Assembly: GCF_937997595.1 (NCBI RefSeq) | Contig: NZ_CALKTS010000215.1 | Span: 1 to 20,207, forward strand | Reading direction: 5' to 3' | Length of the DNA: 20,207 nt | From: an uncultured Campylobacter sp. | Lineage (GTDB): Bacteria; Campylobacterota; Campylobacteria; Campylobacterales; Campylobacteraceae | Shown: positions 7,506 through 14,806 of the stretch, piece by piece | How the letters are laid out: each line of letters opens with the position of its first letter | How positions within the stretch are numbered: the first letter of the stretch is position 1 | Notes under the pieces: generated by a model | Database searches by the model: none | Told to the model about the DNA's origin: nothing | What the model saw: the letters and a program-made list of their open reading frames with translations, nothing else | Program-made: the position numbers and the translations under genes

Positions 7506-7736
7506 TTATTTGCTTGTGATTTGAGCGACCCTATCGCTTAACTTCGCGCCTACGCTCTTCCAGTATGCCAAACGCTCCGCGTCGAATTTGATATTATCGC
7601 TCTGTTTTAGCGGATTATAAAAGCCGATCGTCTCGATAAAGCCGCCGTCGCGTCTTTTCCTGCTATCCGTTACCACGATGCGGTAAAAAGGCTGCTTCTT
7701 TCTTCCGATTCTTGTAAGCCTAACAACTGTTGCCAT
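7506..7736 (-). CDS. rpsP: 30S ribosomal protein S16
   Basis: This 76-residue protein is the standard S16 length for this group. It binds 16S rRNA and stabilises the 5' domain during assembly. The signature VVRLTRIGRKKQPFYRIVV starts at residue 4, followed by DSRKRRDGGFIETIGFYNPL. An AAGGAG ribosome binding site lies seven bases before the ATG. The 78-bp spacer separating it from ffh holds the interlocked inverted repeats at 7757-7800, so this gene is the likely target of any control exerted there. Confidence 0.98.
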   Translation of the reverse strand: MATVVRLTRIGRKKQPFYRIVVTDSRKRRDGGFIETIGFYNPLKQSDNIKFDAERLAYWKSVGAKLSDRVAQITSK

Positions 7737-7756
7737 TTTTTCTCCTTAAATTTTTG

Positions 7757-7800
7757 TAAGTTTTAGAACTTGCAGATGGCTAAAACTTAAACATCTGCAA
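7757..7800 (-). promoter_or_regulatory. Interlocked inverted repeats in the rpsP leader (candidate RNA switch or pseudoknot)
   Basis: On the minus (transcribed) strand four arms follow each other in the order A-B-A'-B'. A is TTGCAGATG (7800-7792) and A' is CATCTGCAA (7778-7770), nine perfect pairs. B is TAAGTTTTAG (7789-7780) and B' is CTAAAACTTA (7766-7757), ten perfect pairs. Linkers are two, one and three bases. Because A pairs across B and B pairs across A', the stems are either mutually exclusive hairpins or parts of a pseudoknot. The short linkers make a full pseudoknot of both complete stems sterically difficult. No T-run follows B', so it is not a simple terminator. It lies 21 bases before the start codon of rpsP. 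Confidence 0.75.
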
Positions 7801-7804
7801 ACTC

Positions 7805-7825
7805 TACCGAGAGGCTATCTCGGTA
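7805..7825 (-). repeat. Hairpin spanning the ffh stop codon
   Basis: TACCGAGA (7805-7812) and TCTCGGTA (7818-7825) form eight perfect pairs around a five-base loop that includes part of the ffh TAG stop codon (7815-7817). No T-tract follows on the minus strand. It may be an mRNA stability or processing element between ffh and rpsP. Confidence 0.6.
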
Positions 7826-9155
7826 AATTTTGCCTTTGAGCGATCGAGGCAAGCCCCTGCATGCCGCCCTTGCCCGAAAATTTTTTCGCAAGCTTCGAAG
7901 CGCCCGCGAACTGCTTTAAGAAGCGGTTCACCTCCACCTGCGAAAGCCCCGCGCCGGCAGCAAGTCTGCGCTTACGCGAATTATTAAGCAGATCCGGATT
8001 TTCGCGCTCTTTCGGCGTCATAGAGCTGATCATCGCTTTGATATGAAGTATCTCTTTTGAGTTTTCCAAATCGATATCTTTTATCTTATTCGCCATGCCG
8101 GAAAGCCCTGGGATCATACCGATTAAATTTTTCATATTACCGAGCTTTTTCACGCTTTCGAGCTGATTTACGAAATCATTGAAATTAAACTCACCCTTTT
8201 TGATCTTTTTATTCAGAGCCTTGGCTTCTCTTTCGTCGAAAACGGCGCTTGTTTTCTCAGCCAGCGTCGCTAAATCGCCCTCGCCCATAATGCGGCCGGT
8301 GATTCTATCGGGTATAAAGCCCTCCAGATCGGCTACCTTTTCGCCGGTTCCGATAAAGCGAAGCGGGATACCCAACTGCTGCGCGATACCAAGAGCTACG
8401 CCGCCTTTTGTATCGGCGTCAAATTTACTTAAGATCACGCCCGTTAGGCCTAAAATTTCATCAAATTTAGCGGCCGTTTTAATTCCGTCTTGACCGCTCA
8501 TAGCGTCCGCTACGTAAAAAATTTCATGCGGATTTAGAGCTTTTTTCATCTCCGCAAGCTGTGCCATCAGAGCCTCATCGATCGCAAGACGCCCCGCCGT
8601 ATCTACGAGCAGTACGTCATAAAGCCCGCTTTTAGCCTTGCTTAGCGCTTTTTCGGCAACCTTTAGCGGATCGCTCTCGCCCTCGATGAAAAATAGCTCG
8701 ATCTCGTTCGCCTCGCACAGCTGGCGGAGCTGTTCGACCGCGGCTAGGCGCTGCAAGTCGCACGCAGCGACCAAGACCTTTTTTTTACGAAGTTTCAGAT
8801 AGTTTGCAAGTTTTATCGTGCTTGTGGATTTTCCGCTTCCTTGAAGTCCCGTCATCAAAGCTACCGTAGGAGGCGTGCTAGCGAATACAAATCCCTGACT
8901 GCTGCCTCTAGGCGCCGTTAAAATTTTAGTCAAATTTGTCTTGATGGACTGCAAAAACGGCTTCTGTCCTATCGTACCGATACGAAGATCGGCTTCGACA
9001 AGCGCCAAAAAATCCTTTACGACTTTGTGGTGCACGTCAGCCTTTAAAAGCGCTTTTTTTAGCGTCTCCAAGGCGTTTTTTAAAGCTTTTTCGTCATCGA
9101 TTGTTTTTAATTTATTGACCGCGCTTTTAAACGACTCGCTTATGATCTCAAACAC
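7815..9155 (-). CDS. ffh: Signal recognition particle GTPase Ffh (SRP54)
   Basis: This 446-residue protein binds signal sequences on the ribosome and, with SRP RNA and FtsY, delivers inner-membrane proteins to the translocon. The N domain spans about 1-90. The G domain has the P-loop GLQGSGKS (103-110), DTAGRL (185-190) and a SKFDADTKGG motif where many homologs have TKLDGDARGG. The methionine-rich M domain (about 300-435) contains the SRP RNA-binding NNSRKRRLAAGAG region. The start is GTG, with AAGGGA about six bases upstream. It lies 66 bp after the pseudouridine synthase gene, without a convincing promoter of its own. Confidence 0.97.
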   Translation of the reverse strand: MFEIISESFKSAVNKLKTIDDEKALKNALETLKKALLKADVHHKVVKDFLALVEADLRIGTIGQKPFLQSIKTNLTKILTAPRGSSQGFVFASTPPTVALMTGLQGSGKSTSTIKLANYLKLRKKKVLVAACDLQRLAAVEQLRQLCEANEIELFFIEGESDPLKVAEKALSKAKSGLYDVLLVDTAGRLAIDEALMAQLAEMKKALNPHEIFYVADAMSGQDGIKTAAKFDEILGLTGVILSKFDADTKGGVALGIAQQLGIPLRFIGTGEKVADLEGFIPDRITGRIMGEGDLATLAEKTSAVFDEREAKALNKKIKKGEFNFNDFVNQLESVKKLGNMKNLIGMIPGLSGMANKIKDIDLENSKEILHIKAMISSMTPKERENPDLLNNSRKRRLAAGAGLSQVEVNRFLKQFAGASKLAKKFSGKGGMQGLASIAQRQNLPR

Positions 9156-9221
9156 TTTGATCCCTTATAAAATTTTTAAACTTGCGATGTTACCTAAAAT
9201 TAACTTAAAAGCCATTGAATA

Positions 9222-9971
9222 TCAGAGCTCTTTAGGAATTTCAAAGCCGAATTCGTTGAAGCTTGTACCTAGCGGAGCTTTAAATTTAAGCCCTAAAATT
9301 TCGGTCTCGTACGAGTGCAGAAACATCCGCCTCGCGCGGCTTTTAGCGTATTTTTCATCGCCTATTACGCCGAATCCCGCATTTGCAAGATGCACGCGGA
9401 TCTGATGCGTCCTGCCCGTCTCGATCCGCACCTTTACGAGCGATTTTTTGCCGCTTACCATCAGCGGATAAACCTCGCTAAATGCGCTCTTACCGTTTGG
9501 CGAAATTTTAGAAAACGCGCCGCTTCTGGTCTTTATCGTCAAAATCGGCTCGTCAAATTTCATCTCTTCGCTCACGATCCCCTTCACGATCGCGATATAG
9601 CTTTTCCTCACGCGTAAATTTTTAAACTCCGCAATCGCCGCTTCGCGAAATTCTTTGTTTTTGTACAGCAGCACGACGCCGCTAGTCTCCTTATCAAGGC
9701 GGTTTAGAAGCCCGAATTTATAGATTTTTTCTAAATTTTCGCTGCTCATAAAGGGCGGCTTATTGACCGCCAAAACGTTCTCATCCTCGTAAATGATCGC
9801 GGGTTTTGCGGGCTTCATCACGCTAAATTTAGTATTTTCGCCGAGCATCTCGCGCGCTAGAGCAATCTTTGCGCCGCGCGCGCTTACAAGCCCCGCGTCG
9901 ATGAGGGCCTTGGCTTCGTTGTGCGAGATGTTTTCCTGCGCCGCCAGCAGCTTGTAGGCTTTTTCTTGCAT
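9222..9971 (-). CDS. RluA-family RNA pseudouridine synthase
   Basis: This 249-residue protein converts uridine to pseudouridine in RNA. The core contains LLNRLDKETSG (about 88-98), with the catalytic aspartate at residue 93. Most RluA relatives have His where this protein has Asn90. The RTHQIRVHLANAGFGVIGDEKYA block near the C-terminus is typical of RluA/RluC/RluD. The N-terminal 50 residues resemble a small S4-like RNA-binding domain. The exact target (23S rRNA or tRNA) cannot be told from sequence. The start codon shares one base with the waaA stop (TAATG), implying coupling, and the gene keeps this place beside waaA in relatives as I recall. Confidence 0.92.
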   Translation of the reverse strand: MQEKAYKLLAAQENISHNEAKALIDAGLVSARGAKIALAREMLGENTKFSVMKPAKPAIIYEDENVLAVNKPPFMSSENLEKIYKFGLLNRLDKETSGVVLLYKNKEFREAAIAEFKNLRVRKSYIAIVKGIVSEEMKFDEPILTIKTRSGAFSKISPNGKSAFSEVYPLMVSGKKSLVKVRIETGRTHQIRVHLANAGFGVIGDEKYAKSRARRMFLHSYETEILGLKFKAPLGTSFNEFGFEIPKEL

Positions 9972-11359
9972 TAAATTCTTTCCTTAATTAAATTTTCTAT
10001 CTCTTGCAGATCGCAAATTTTATCTATCCGCGTGCCCTTTAGCGGCTCTTTTAAAGCGCTTGAAATTTCGTTCGCCTCGCACAGAGCGATGTTTTGTACG
10101 AGCGCGTACAGCGCCTTTTGATTATGAAAAAATCGCCCGCTGATGATCGGCACGCCGAAGCTCGCCGCCTCGATCGGACTATGTCCGCCGATATTGCGCA
10201 AAAAGCTGCCGCCTAAGATCACGGCGTTTGAAATTTTATAAAAGTTCGCTAGCTCGCCGAAGGCATCAAGCAAAATAAAATCGCTCCGAAGCCCAGCGCC
10301 GTCGCTAAATCGCTCAAAGCTAAGCCCGTGCTCGCGCGCCCAAATCTCACAAATTTCACGTACCTTTTCAAAGCGCTCTGGATGTCTCGGCGCCAGGATG
10401 ATTTTTAGCTTTTGCGGCACGGCAGTCGAGGCTGCTGCATTCGGTGCGGTAAAATTTAAAGACGCGCCGTTTAAAGGCGCCGTATTCGGCACGGCGGTCG
10501 AAGCGTCGCTTGAGCTCGCCGCCTCCAAAGAAGTTGCGTTTAAATTTAGTGCTTCGGTCGAGCCCATCTCATCGCGAAGCTCGGCCGTAGGCAAGTCCGT
10601 CTCGTCGCGGATACTCGCTGCGCGCTGGTATTTTTCGGGCATATTTTGCGAACTGCGAAATTTTATAAAATCGTTTAAATTTGATAAAACAAGCTCCTCC
10701 TCGCCCTCGTGAGTATTTGAGATCGTAAGCACGAAGCTATTTGCGGACGCGGCGGAATAGTCCTTCGTCGCAACGGCGATATTCGCGCTTTTCACGTTGC
10801 CCGCGACCTTTATATTTTTTGCGCCGAGCTCCCTCAGCCGCGCCGCATCAAGCTCGCTTTGCGCAAGCACCAGATCGATATTTTCAAACGCTTTGCGATA
10901 ATAAAACTTAAAGCGCAGATAACTCGCGTACGAGCGGTCGCTAATGCGCGCGTTTAGCAGGATTACGTAGCTTCCGCGCGATTTAGCGGTACGGATCAAA
11001 TTTAGCCACAGCTCGGCTTCAAAGATCACCAGCACGCGGCTGCCCGTAAGCCAAAACGGAAGCCAGTTTTCAAACGGCAGGTAGCGAGAGTTCGGCGTGA
11101 GCGCACGCGCCGCATTAAAGCCCGTCTGCGTGGTCGTGCTAAGCGCGACGCTATCAAATTTAGAAATTAGCGGCGCAAGAGCGTTTACCTCGCCCAGGCT
11201 ACAAGCGTGAAAGTGCACCGAAGCGGGGCTAAATTTAGGGTTTTTGTATAGAAAAAATCGCGCCTTCAGGCTCGTGCGGTATTTTTTTTTAAAGCTTAGG
11301 ATAAAAATAAAAGGCGCAGCTGCAAGCCACGCCAAAAACGCCAAGGCGGTGTAGATCAC
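9971..11359 (-). CDS. waaA: 3-deoxy-D-manno-octulosonic acid (KDO) transferase with internal low-complexity insertion
   Basis: WaaA adds KDO to lipid IVA at the inner-membrane face, the first step of lipopolysaccharide core synthesis. Residues 1-23 form the N-terminal membrane anchor. HACSLGE (51-57) holds the probable catalytic glutamate. SNTHEGEEE (214-222), APRHPERF (323-330), LGGSF (382-386) and GGHSPIEAASFGVPI (391-405) are the GT-B sugar-nucleotide motifs. At 462 residues it is about 40-80 longer than usual. The excess is residues about 235-316, rich in Ala, Ser, Thr and Asn, inserted between SNTHEGEEE and APRHPERF. Its ATG overlaps the stop of the zinc-ribbon gene by four bases. Confidence 0.95.
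   Translation of the reverse strand: MIYTALAFLAWLAAAPFIFILSFKKKYRTSLKARFFLYKNPKFSPASVHFHACSLGEVNALAPLISKFDSVALSTTTQTGFNAARALTPNSRYLPFENWLPFWLTGSRVLVIFEAELWLNLIRTAKSRGSYVILLNARISDRSYASYLRFKFYYRKAFENIDLVLAQSELDAARLRELGAKNIKVAGNVKSANIAVATKDYSAASANSFVLTISNTHEGEEELVLSNLNDFIKFRSSQNMPEKYQRAASIRDETDLPTAELRDEMGSTEALNLNATSLEAASSSDASTAVPNTAPLNGASLNFTAPNAAASTAVPQKLKIILAPRHPERFEKVREICEIWAREHGLSFERFSDGAGLRSDFILLDAFGELANFYKISNAVILGGSFLRNIGGHSPIEAASFGVPIISGRFFHNQKALYALVQNIALCEANEISSALKEPLKGTRIDKICDLQEIENLIKERI
10412..10657. repeat. Low-complexity insertion in waaA with internal direct repeat
   Basis: This stretch encodes the extra block of WaaA (residues about 235-316). Within it two 17-bp copies beginning GGCACGGC at 10416-10432 and 10488-10504 differ at two positions. 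They are 72 bp (24 codons) apart and give two STAVP peptides. The pattern suggests growth by tandem duplication and later divergence, and reading frame is kept. Confidence 0.7.
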
Positions 11360-12063
11360 TCGGCTTCTTTATATAAAATTCTGCCGCAATACGGGCAGGT
11401 TACGATGTCGTCGCTTTTGATGACCGCGGAATAGGTCTTGTCGCTTATGCGCATAAAGCAGCCGTAGCAGGCCTGTTTGCGCACCGGCGAGACCGCCGTA
11501 TTGCCCGCCCACTTACGGATCTTTTCGTAGAATGAGACGGTTTTGGGGTTCATCGCCTGCATTAGCTTATCGCGCTTGGCGTAGATCGCGCCGCGTGCGA
11601 CCTCGACCTCGCCCATCTCGGCGCTTACCTGCTCCTGCAAGCTTTTTAACTCGGCTTCAAACGCCTCTTGCTTTTCGCTCTGCTCTTTTACGAGCGCTTC
11701 CTTTGCGGCTACGATCTTTTCCAGCCTTTCGATCTCCTCGTTTGTGGCTTCGAGCTGCTCTTTTGCGATGTCCTCTTCGACGCTAAGGGCCTTGATCTCC
11801 TTTTCGGTTTTTGCCGCGCCGCTTTTTTTGCCCGTGCTTTTTAGCTTGGACGAAAATGCGCTAAGTTGCGCGTTTGCTTGTAAAATTTGAGATTTTAGCT
11901 CGGCGATCTCCGCATTTAGAGTTTCGATCTGTTCCTTTGCGCCTGAAATTTCGCCGCTTTTTTTGCCCAGCTTCTCCTGCGCGGCCTCGATTTTAGGCTT
12001 AAACCCGTCCAGCTGCTTATCGAATTCGCAAAGCTCTACCAATTGGCTTAAATATTTGTTCAT
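11356..12063 (-). CDS. Coiled-coil C4 zinc-ribbon protein (HP0958/FlgZ-like)
   Basis: The first roughly 170 of 235 residues form a long antiparallel coiled coil rich in Glu, Lys, Ala and Gln. The C-terminus has a zinc ribbon with cysteines in CYGC (199, 202) and CPYC (223, 226). This is the architecture of H. pylori HP0958 (FlgZ), reported to bind and protect the sigma-54 factor RpoN and to be needed for motility, and of the wider CT398 family. The neighbours nif3 and waaA also flank HP0958 as I recall, which supports orthology. Whether it acts on sigma-54 here is inference. It starts nine bases after the nif3-like gene and overlaps waaA by four bases. Confidence 0.9.
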   Translation of the reverse strand: MNKYLSQLVELCEFDKQLDGFKPKIEAAQEKLGKKSGEISGAKEQIETLNAEIAELKSQILQANAQLSAFSSKLKSTGKKSGAAKTEKEIKALSVEEDIAKEQLEATNEEIERLEKIVAAKEALVKEQSEKQEAFEAELKSLQEQVSAEMGEVEVARGAIYAKRDKLMQAMNPKTVSFYEKIRKWAGNTAVSPVRKQACYGCFMRISDKTYSAVIKSDDIVTCPYCGRILYKEAE

Positions 12064-12072
12064 CTTTTTCCT

Positions 12073-12795
12073 TTAATAATACGTAAATGGATTTTTTTGC
12101 TCGCTTATTATAACTTCAATTTCGCTTTTTTGCAAGAAAGGTGCGAGCGCGCGCCCAAAATAGCGCTCACTTTCAAAATGATTTATGTCGATCAAACTCA
12201 CGCCGTTTTCTAAATTTTGAAGCGCCGCGTGATATTTTATGTCGCCCGTGATGAAGCAATCCACGCCCAAGCTTTGATTTAGTTCGCTTCCGCTGCCAGT
12301 GCAAAGCGCGATATTTTGGATGAAATTTTTCGTCTTCACGGTGCGCAGATGCTCGATGCCAAGCTTGCGCTTTATCTGTGCGCACAGCTGCTCAAAGCTC
12401 AAATCCGCGCGCATGAAAACCAAAAATTCCCGCTCATCCGTAATTTCAAATTTTAAAATTTCGCGCGCTACAAACCCGTTTAAAACGTGCTTGTCAAAGT
12501 TCGTATGCATCGCGATGAGAGAGATGTTTTTGCGGATCATCTCATAGATCAAATTTGCAGGATAAAGCCGCGGATCAAGCGATTTTAGCGGGCTAAAAAT
12601 CAGCGGGTGGTGCACCACGAAAAGCGAGCCCGCCTCCGCCTCGCGCACCAGCTCGCTAGTGACGTCAAGGCTTAGATAGATTTTTGAAATTTCATCATCC
12701 AAGCTTCCGAGCATTAGCCCGCTATTATCCCACGCCTCCGCGTCGCAAAATGGCGCGGCGGCGTTTAAAATTTCATAAATTTCGCCCGTTTTCAT
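12073..12795 (-). CDS. Nif3-like dinuclear metal centre protein
   Basis: This 240-residue protein belongs to the NIF3/YbgI (GTP cyclohydrolase 1 type 2-like) family, which forms toroidal hexamers with two metal ions per subunit. The metal ligands are visible in VVHHPLIF (His62, His63), MHTNFD (His97, Asp101) and DINHFESE near the C-terminus (about 204-211). EAWDNSGLMLGS (20-31) is the family's opening motif. Biochemical function is poorly known, so the name should be read as a fold assignment. It begins five bases after the glyQ stop codon and is followed nine bases later by the zinc-ribbon gene. Confidence 0.94.
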   Translation of the reverse strand: MKTGEIYEILNAAAPFCDAEAWDNSGLMLGSLDDEISKIYLSLDVTSELVREAEAGSLFVVHHPLIFSPLKSLDPRLYPANLIYEMIRKNISLIAMHTNFDKHVLNGFVAREILKFEITDEREFLVFMRADLSFEQLCAQIKRKLGIEHLRTVKTKNFIQNIALCTGSGSELNQSLGVDCFITGDIKYHAALQNLENGVSLIDINHFESERYFGRALAPFLQKSEIEVIISEQKNPFTYY

Positions 12796-12800
12796 AAATC

Positions 12801-13799
12801 CTACTTTGCGCTTTCATCCGCTTTGTCTGCGGAATTTTGCTTGCCGCAAGCGTTTTTTAAATTTGCGCCTGCGGAGTTTGCGTTTGCCGCGCCGCCCTCT
12901 TTGCCGCTTTTTTTATCGCTGCACGTCGCGGCATCCAGCTCGGCGACGTATTTTTGCGGATCTGCATAGCAAAGCGCGCAGTTTTTGGCAAGATCGCGGA
13001 TCTTTAAAATATAATCCTGCCTCTGCGTGACCGAGATCGCTCCGCGCGCATCAAGGACGTTGAACGTGTGCGCCGCGAGCATGCAGTAATCATACGCGGG
13101 AAGCGCCAGGCCGTGCTTTAGGATGCTCTTGCACTCGCCGAAGCAGTTTTCAAACTGATTAAAAAGCATCGCGGTGTCCGCAAGCTCGAAGTTGTATTTG
13201 CTGAACTCAAACTCGCCCCTTTTATGCACGTCGCCGTAAGTTACTAGCCCCGCCTTGTCGTCCCAGACGATGTCGTAAACGTCGTCTTTGTTTTGTAGAT
13301 ACATCGCCAAGCGCTCAAGCCCATAGGTGATCTCGCCGCTTATTAGCTCGCACGTGATGCCGCCTACCTGCTGAAAATAGGTAAACTGCGTCACCTCCAT
13401 GCCGTCTAGCCAAACCTCCCAGCCAAGCCCCCAAGCTCCCAGCGTCGGGCTCTCCCAGTTGTCTTCTACGAAGCGGATATCGTGGCTTTTAAGATCCAAC
13501 CCCAGCTTCTCTAGGCTTTTTAGATAGAGCTCTTGGATATTATCCGGGCTCGGTTTTAAGATCACCTGAAACTGATAATATGCGCCCAAACGGTTTGGGT
13601 TTTCGCCGTAGCGCCCGTCCGTAGGGCGACGCGAAGGCGCGACGTATGCAGCGCGCCACGGCTTACTTCCTAGGCTGCGCAAAAAGGTAGCCTGATGATA
13701 GGTGCCTGCGCCCGCGGGCATATCGTAGGGCTGAACGAGCAAGCAGCCCTGCTCGTGCCAGTAGTTTTGAAGCGTCAAAATAATCTGTGAAAACGTCAT
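12801..13799 (-). CDS. glyQ: Glycyl-tRNA synthetase alpha subunit, with low-complexity C-terminal tail
   Basis: GlyQ is the catalytic subunit of the alpha2beta2 type glycyl-tRNA synthetase, which activates glycine and charges tRNA-Gly. The opening NYWHEQGCLLVQPYDMPAGAGT (12-33), VAPSRRPTDGRYGENPNR (53-70) and GLGWEVWLDGMEVTQFTYFQQ (123-143) regions are typical. Homologs usually end near residue 290-303. This protein has about 40 further residues (293-332) made mostly of Ala, Lys, Asn, Gly, Ser and Asp with no recognisable fold. The beta subunit gene glyS is not in the window. The gene sits between the GyrI-like gene (26-bp gap) and nif3-like gene (5-bp gap). Confidence 0.97.
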   Translation of the reverse strand: MTFSQIILTLQNYWHEQGCLLVQPYDMPAGAGTYHQATFLRSLGSKPWRAAYVAPSRRPTDGRYGENPNRLGAYYQFQVILKPSPDNIQELYLKSLEKLGLDLKSHDIRFVEDNWESPTLGAWGLGWEVWLDGMEVTQFTYFQQVGGITCELISGEITYGLERLAMYLQNKDDVYDIVWDDKAGLVTYGDVHKRGEFEFSKYNFELADTAMLFNQFENCFGECKSILKHGLALPAYDYCMLAAHTFNVLDARGAISVTQRQDYILKIRDLAKNCALCYADPQKYVAELDAATCSDKKSGKEGGAANANSAGANLKNACGKQNSADKADESAK

Positions 13800-13825
13800 T
13801 TTTATCCTTTTATCGATATGTAAAT

Positions 13826-14302
13826 TTAAATTTTATCTTCCAAGCGCTTTTCAAAGTCCGTTTTAAAGGCTCTTTGCAGCTTCGAGCTTTTAAAAAATTT
13901 CCAAATTCCGGTCCAGTATTCGCCAGCTCTCGTAGGCTCGTTCGCAAAATCAAAAACCGCGTAATCGCCCGCTTCAATACATAATTTTTCGCCGGTTTCA
14001 TCGCGCTCATTTTTGCGGCACTGCTTCGCGGATTTGCAAGCTTCGTCGTGACTTTCTTTATAGCGCCTCTCCTGCGAGCAAGTGCCTATTAGCACGGAGT
14101 ATTCGCCCTGCGCGCCGTTTTCATAGTCGTAATATACGGCGTAAATTTCATTTTTCGTGGCGCTGCTTCTGCTAGCGTTAAATTTTAAAAACTCGCCCCA
14201 CAAATTTGCGATCACCCCTCGCCCGCTCATCTTATCTGCGTTATTCGTGCGAGTCTTTAAGCCGCAAATTTCAAAGCCTTCGCGCAATTTTAAAATTTTC
14301 AT
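13826..14302 (-). CDS. GyrI-like / Cass2-type effector-binding domain protein with Cys/Lys/Glu-rich insertion
   Basis: This 158-residue protein matches by eye the stand-alone effector-binding domain of the GyrI/AraC-type family. The evidence is GFEICGLKTRTNN (9-21), IANLWGEF (31-38), YAVYYDYE (54-61) followed by GEYSVLIG (66-73), EAGDYAVFDF (110-119), and WTGIWKFF...RAFKTDFE (120-151). Such domains bind small, often cationic or aromatic ligands. No DNA-binding domain is attached. Residues about 75-107, rich in Lys, Glu, Arg and Cys (Cys75, 89, 95, 108), interrupt the domain where relatives usually have a short loop. The start lies three bases after the purE stop with only a weak ribosome site. 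Relatives of this operon also carry a small uncharacterised gene here, as I recall. Confidence 0.75.
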   Translation of the reverse strand: MKILKLREGFEICGLKTRTNNADKMSGRGVIANLWGEFLKFNASRSSATKNEIYAVYYDYENGAQGEYSVLIGTCSQERRYKESHDEACKSAKQCRKNERDETGEKLCIEAGDYAVFDFANEPTRAGEYWTGIWKFFKSSKLQRAFKTDFEKRLEDKI

Positions 14303-14305
14303 AGA

Positions 14306-14806
14306 TTAATCTTCAAGCAGCACTTCAATCTGCTCGGAGTCCTTTTTCAGCGCCTCCGCTTTTGCCGCGCGATCCGCCTTTAGCTTCGAGCTTAGCACCT
14401 CGTCGTTTAGAGCTAAAATTTGCACCGCCAGATACGCCGCGTTTTTCGCTCCCGCCTTGCCGATCGCAAGCGTCGCGACGGGGATGCCCGCAGGCATCTG
14501 CACGGTCGAATACAGCGCATCTACGCCGCTAAGCGCGCTGCCGCCGAGCGGGACGCCCAGCACCGGCTTGGTCGTATTCGCAGCGACCGCTCCGGCAAGA
14601 TGCGCCGCCATGCCCGCCGCGCAGATGAAAACCTGCGCGCCCTTTTTCTCGGCGTCCGCGACGTATTTAGCCGTGCGGGCGGGGCTTCGGTGCGCCGAAG
14701 ATACGATCATCTCGTACGCTACGCCGAATTCGTTTAAAATTTTAGCCGCCTCGTAAACGACCTCGTAATCGCTCTTTGAGCCCATTATTATAGAAACAAA
14801 TTTCAT
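14306..14806 (-). CDS. purE: N5-carboxyaminoimidazole ribonucleotide mutase PurE (class I)
   Basis: This 166-residue protein converts N5-CAIR to CAIR in purine synthesis. Motifs are SIIMGSKSDYEVV (near residue 4-16), SSAHRSPART (about 35-44), CAAGMAAHLAG (about 64-74) and GVPLGG plus MPAGIPVATLAIGKAGAKNAAYLA further on. I chose the ATG at 14806 over one 24 bp upstream because AAGGAGA lies at ideal spacing before it. It also forms an ATGA overlap with the stop of the U32-family gene, and the protein then starts as its homologs do. No purK is present in the window. Confidence 0.96.
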   Translation of the reverse strand: MKFVSIIMGSKSDYEVVYEAAKILNEFGVAYEMIVSSAHRSPARTAKYVADAEKKGAQVFICAAGMAAHLAGAVAANTTKPVLGVPLGGSALSGVDALYSTVQMPAGIPVATLAIGKAGAKNAAYLAVQILALNDEVLSSKLKADRAAKAEALKKDSEQIEVLLED

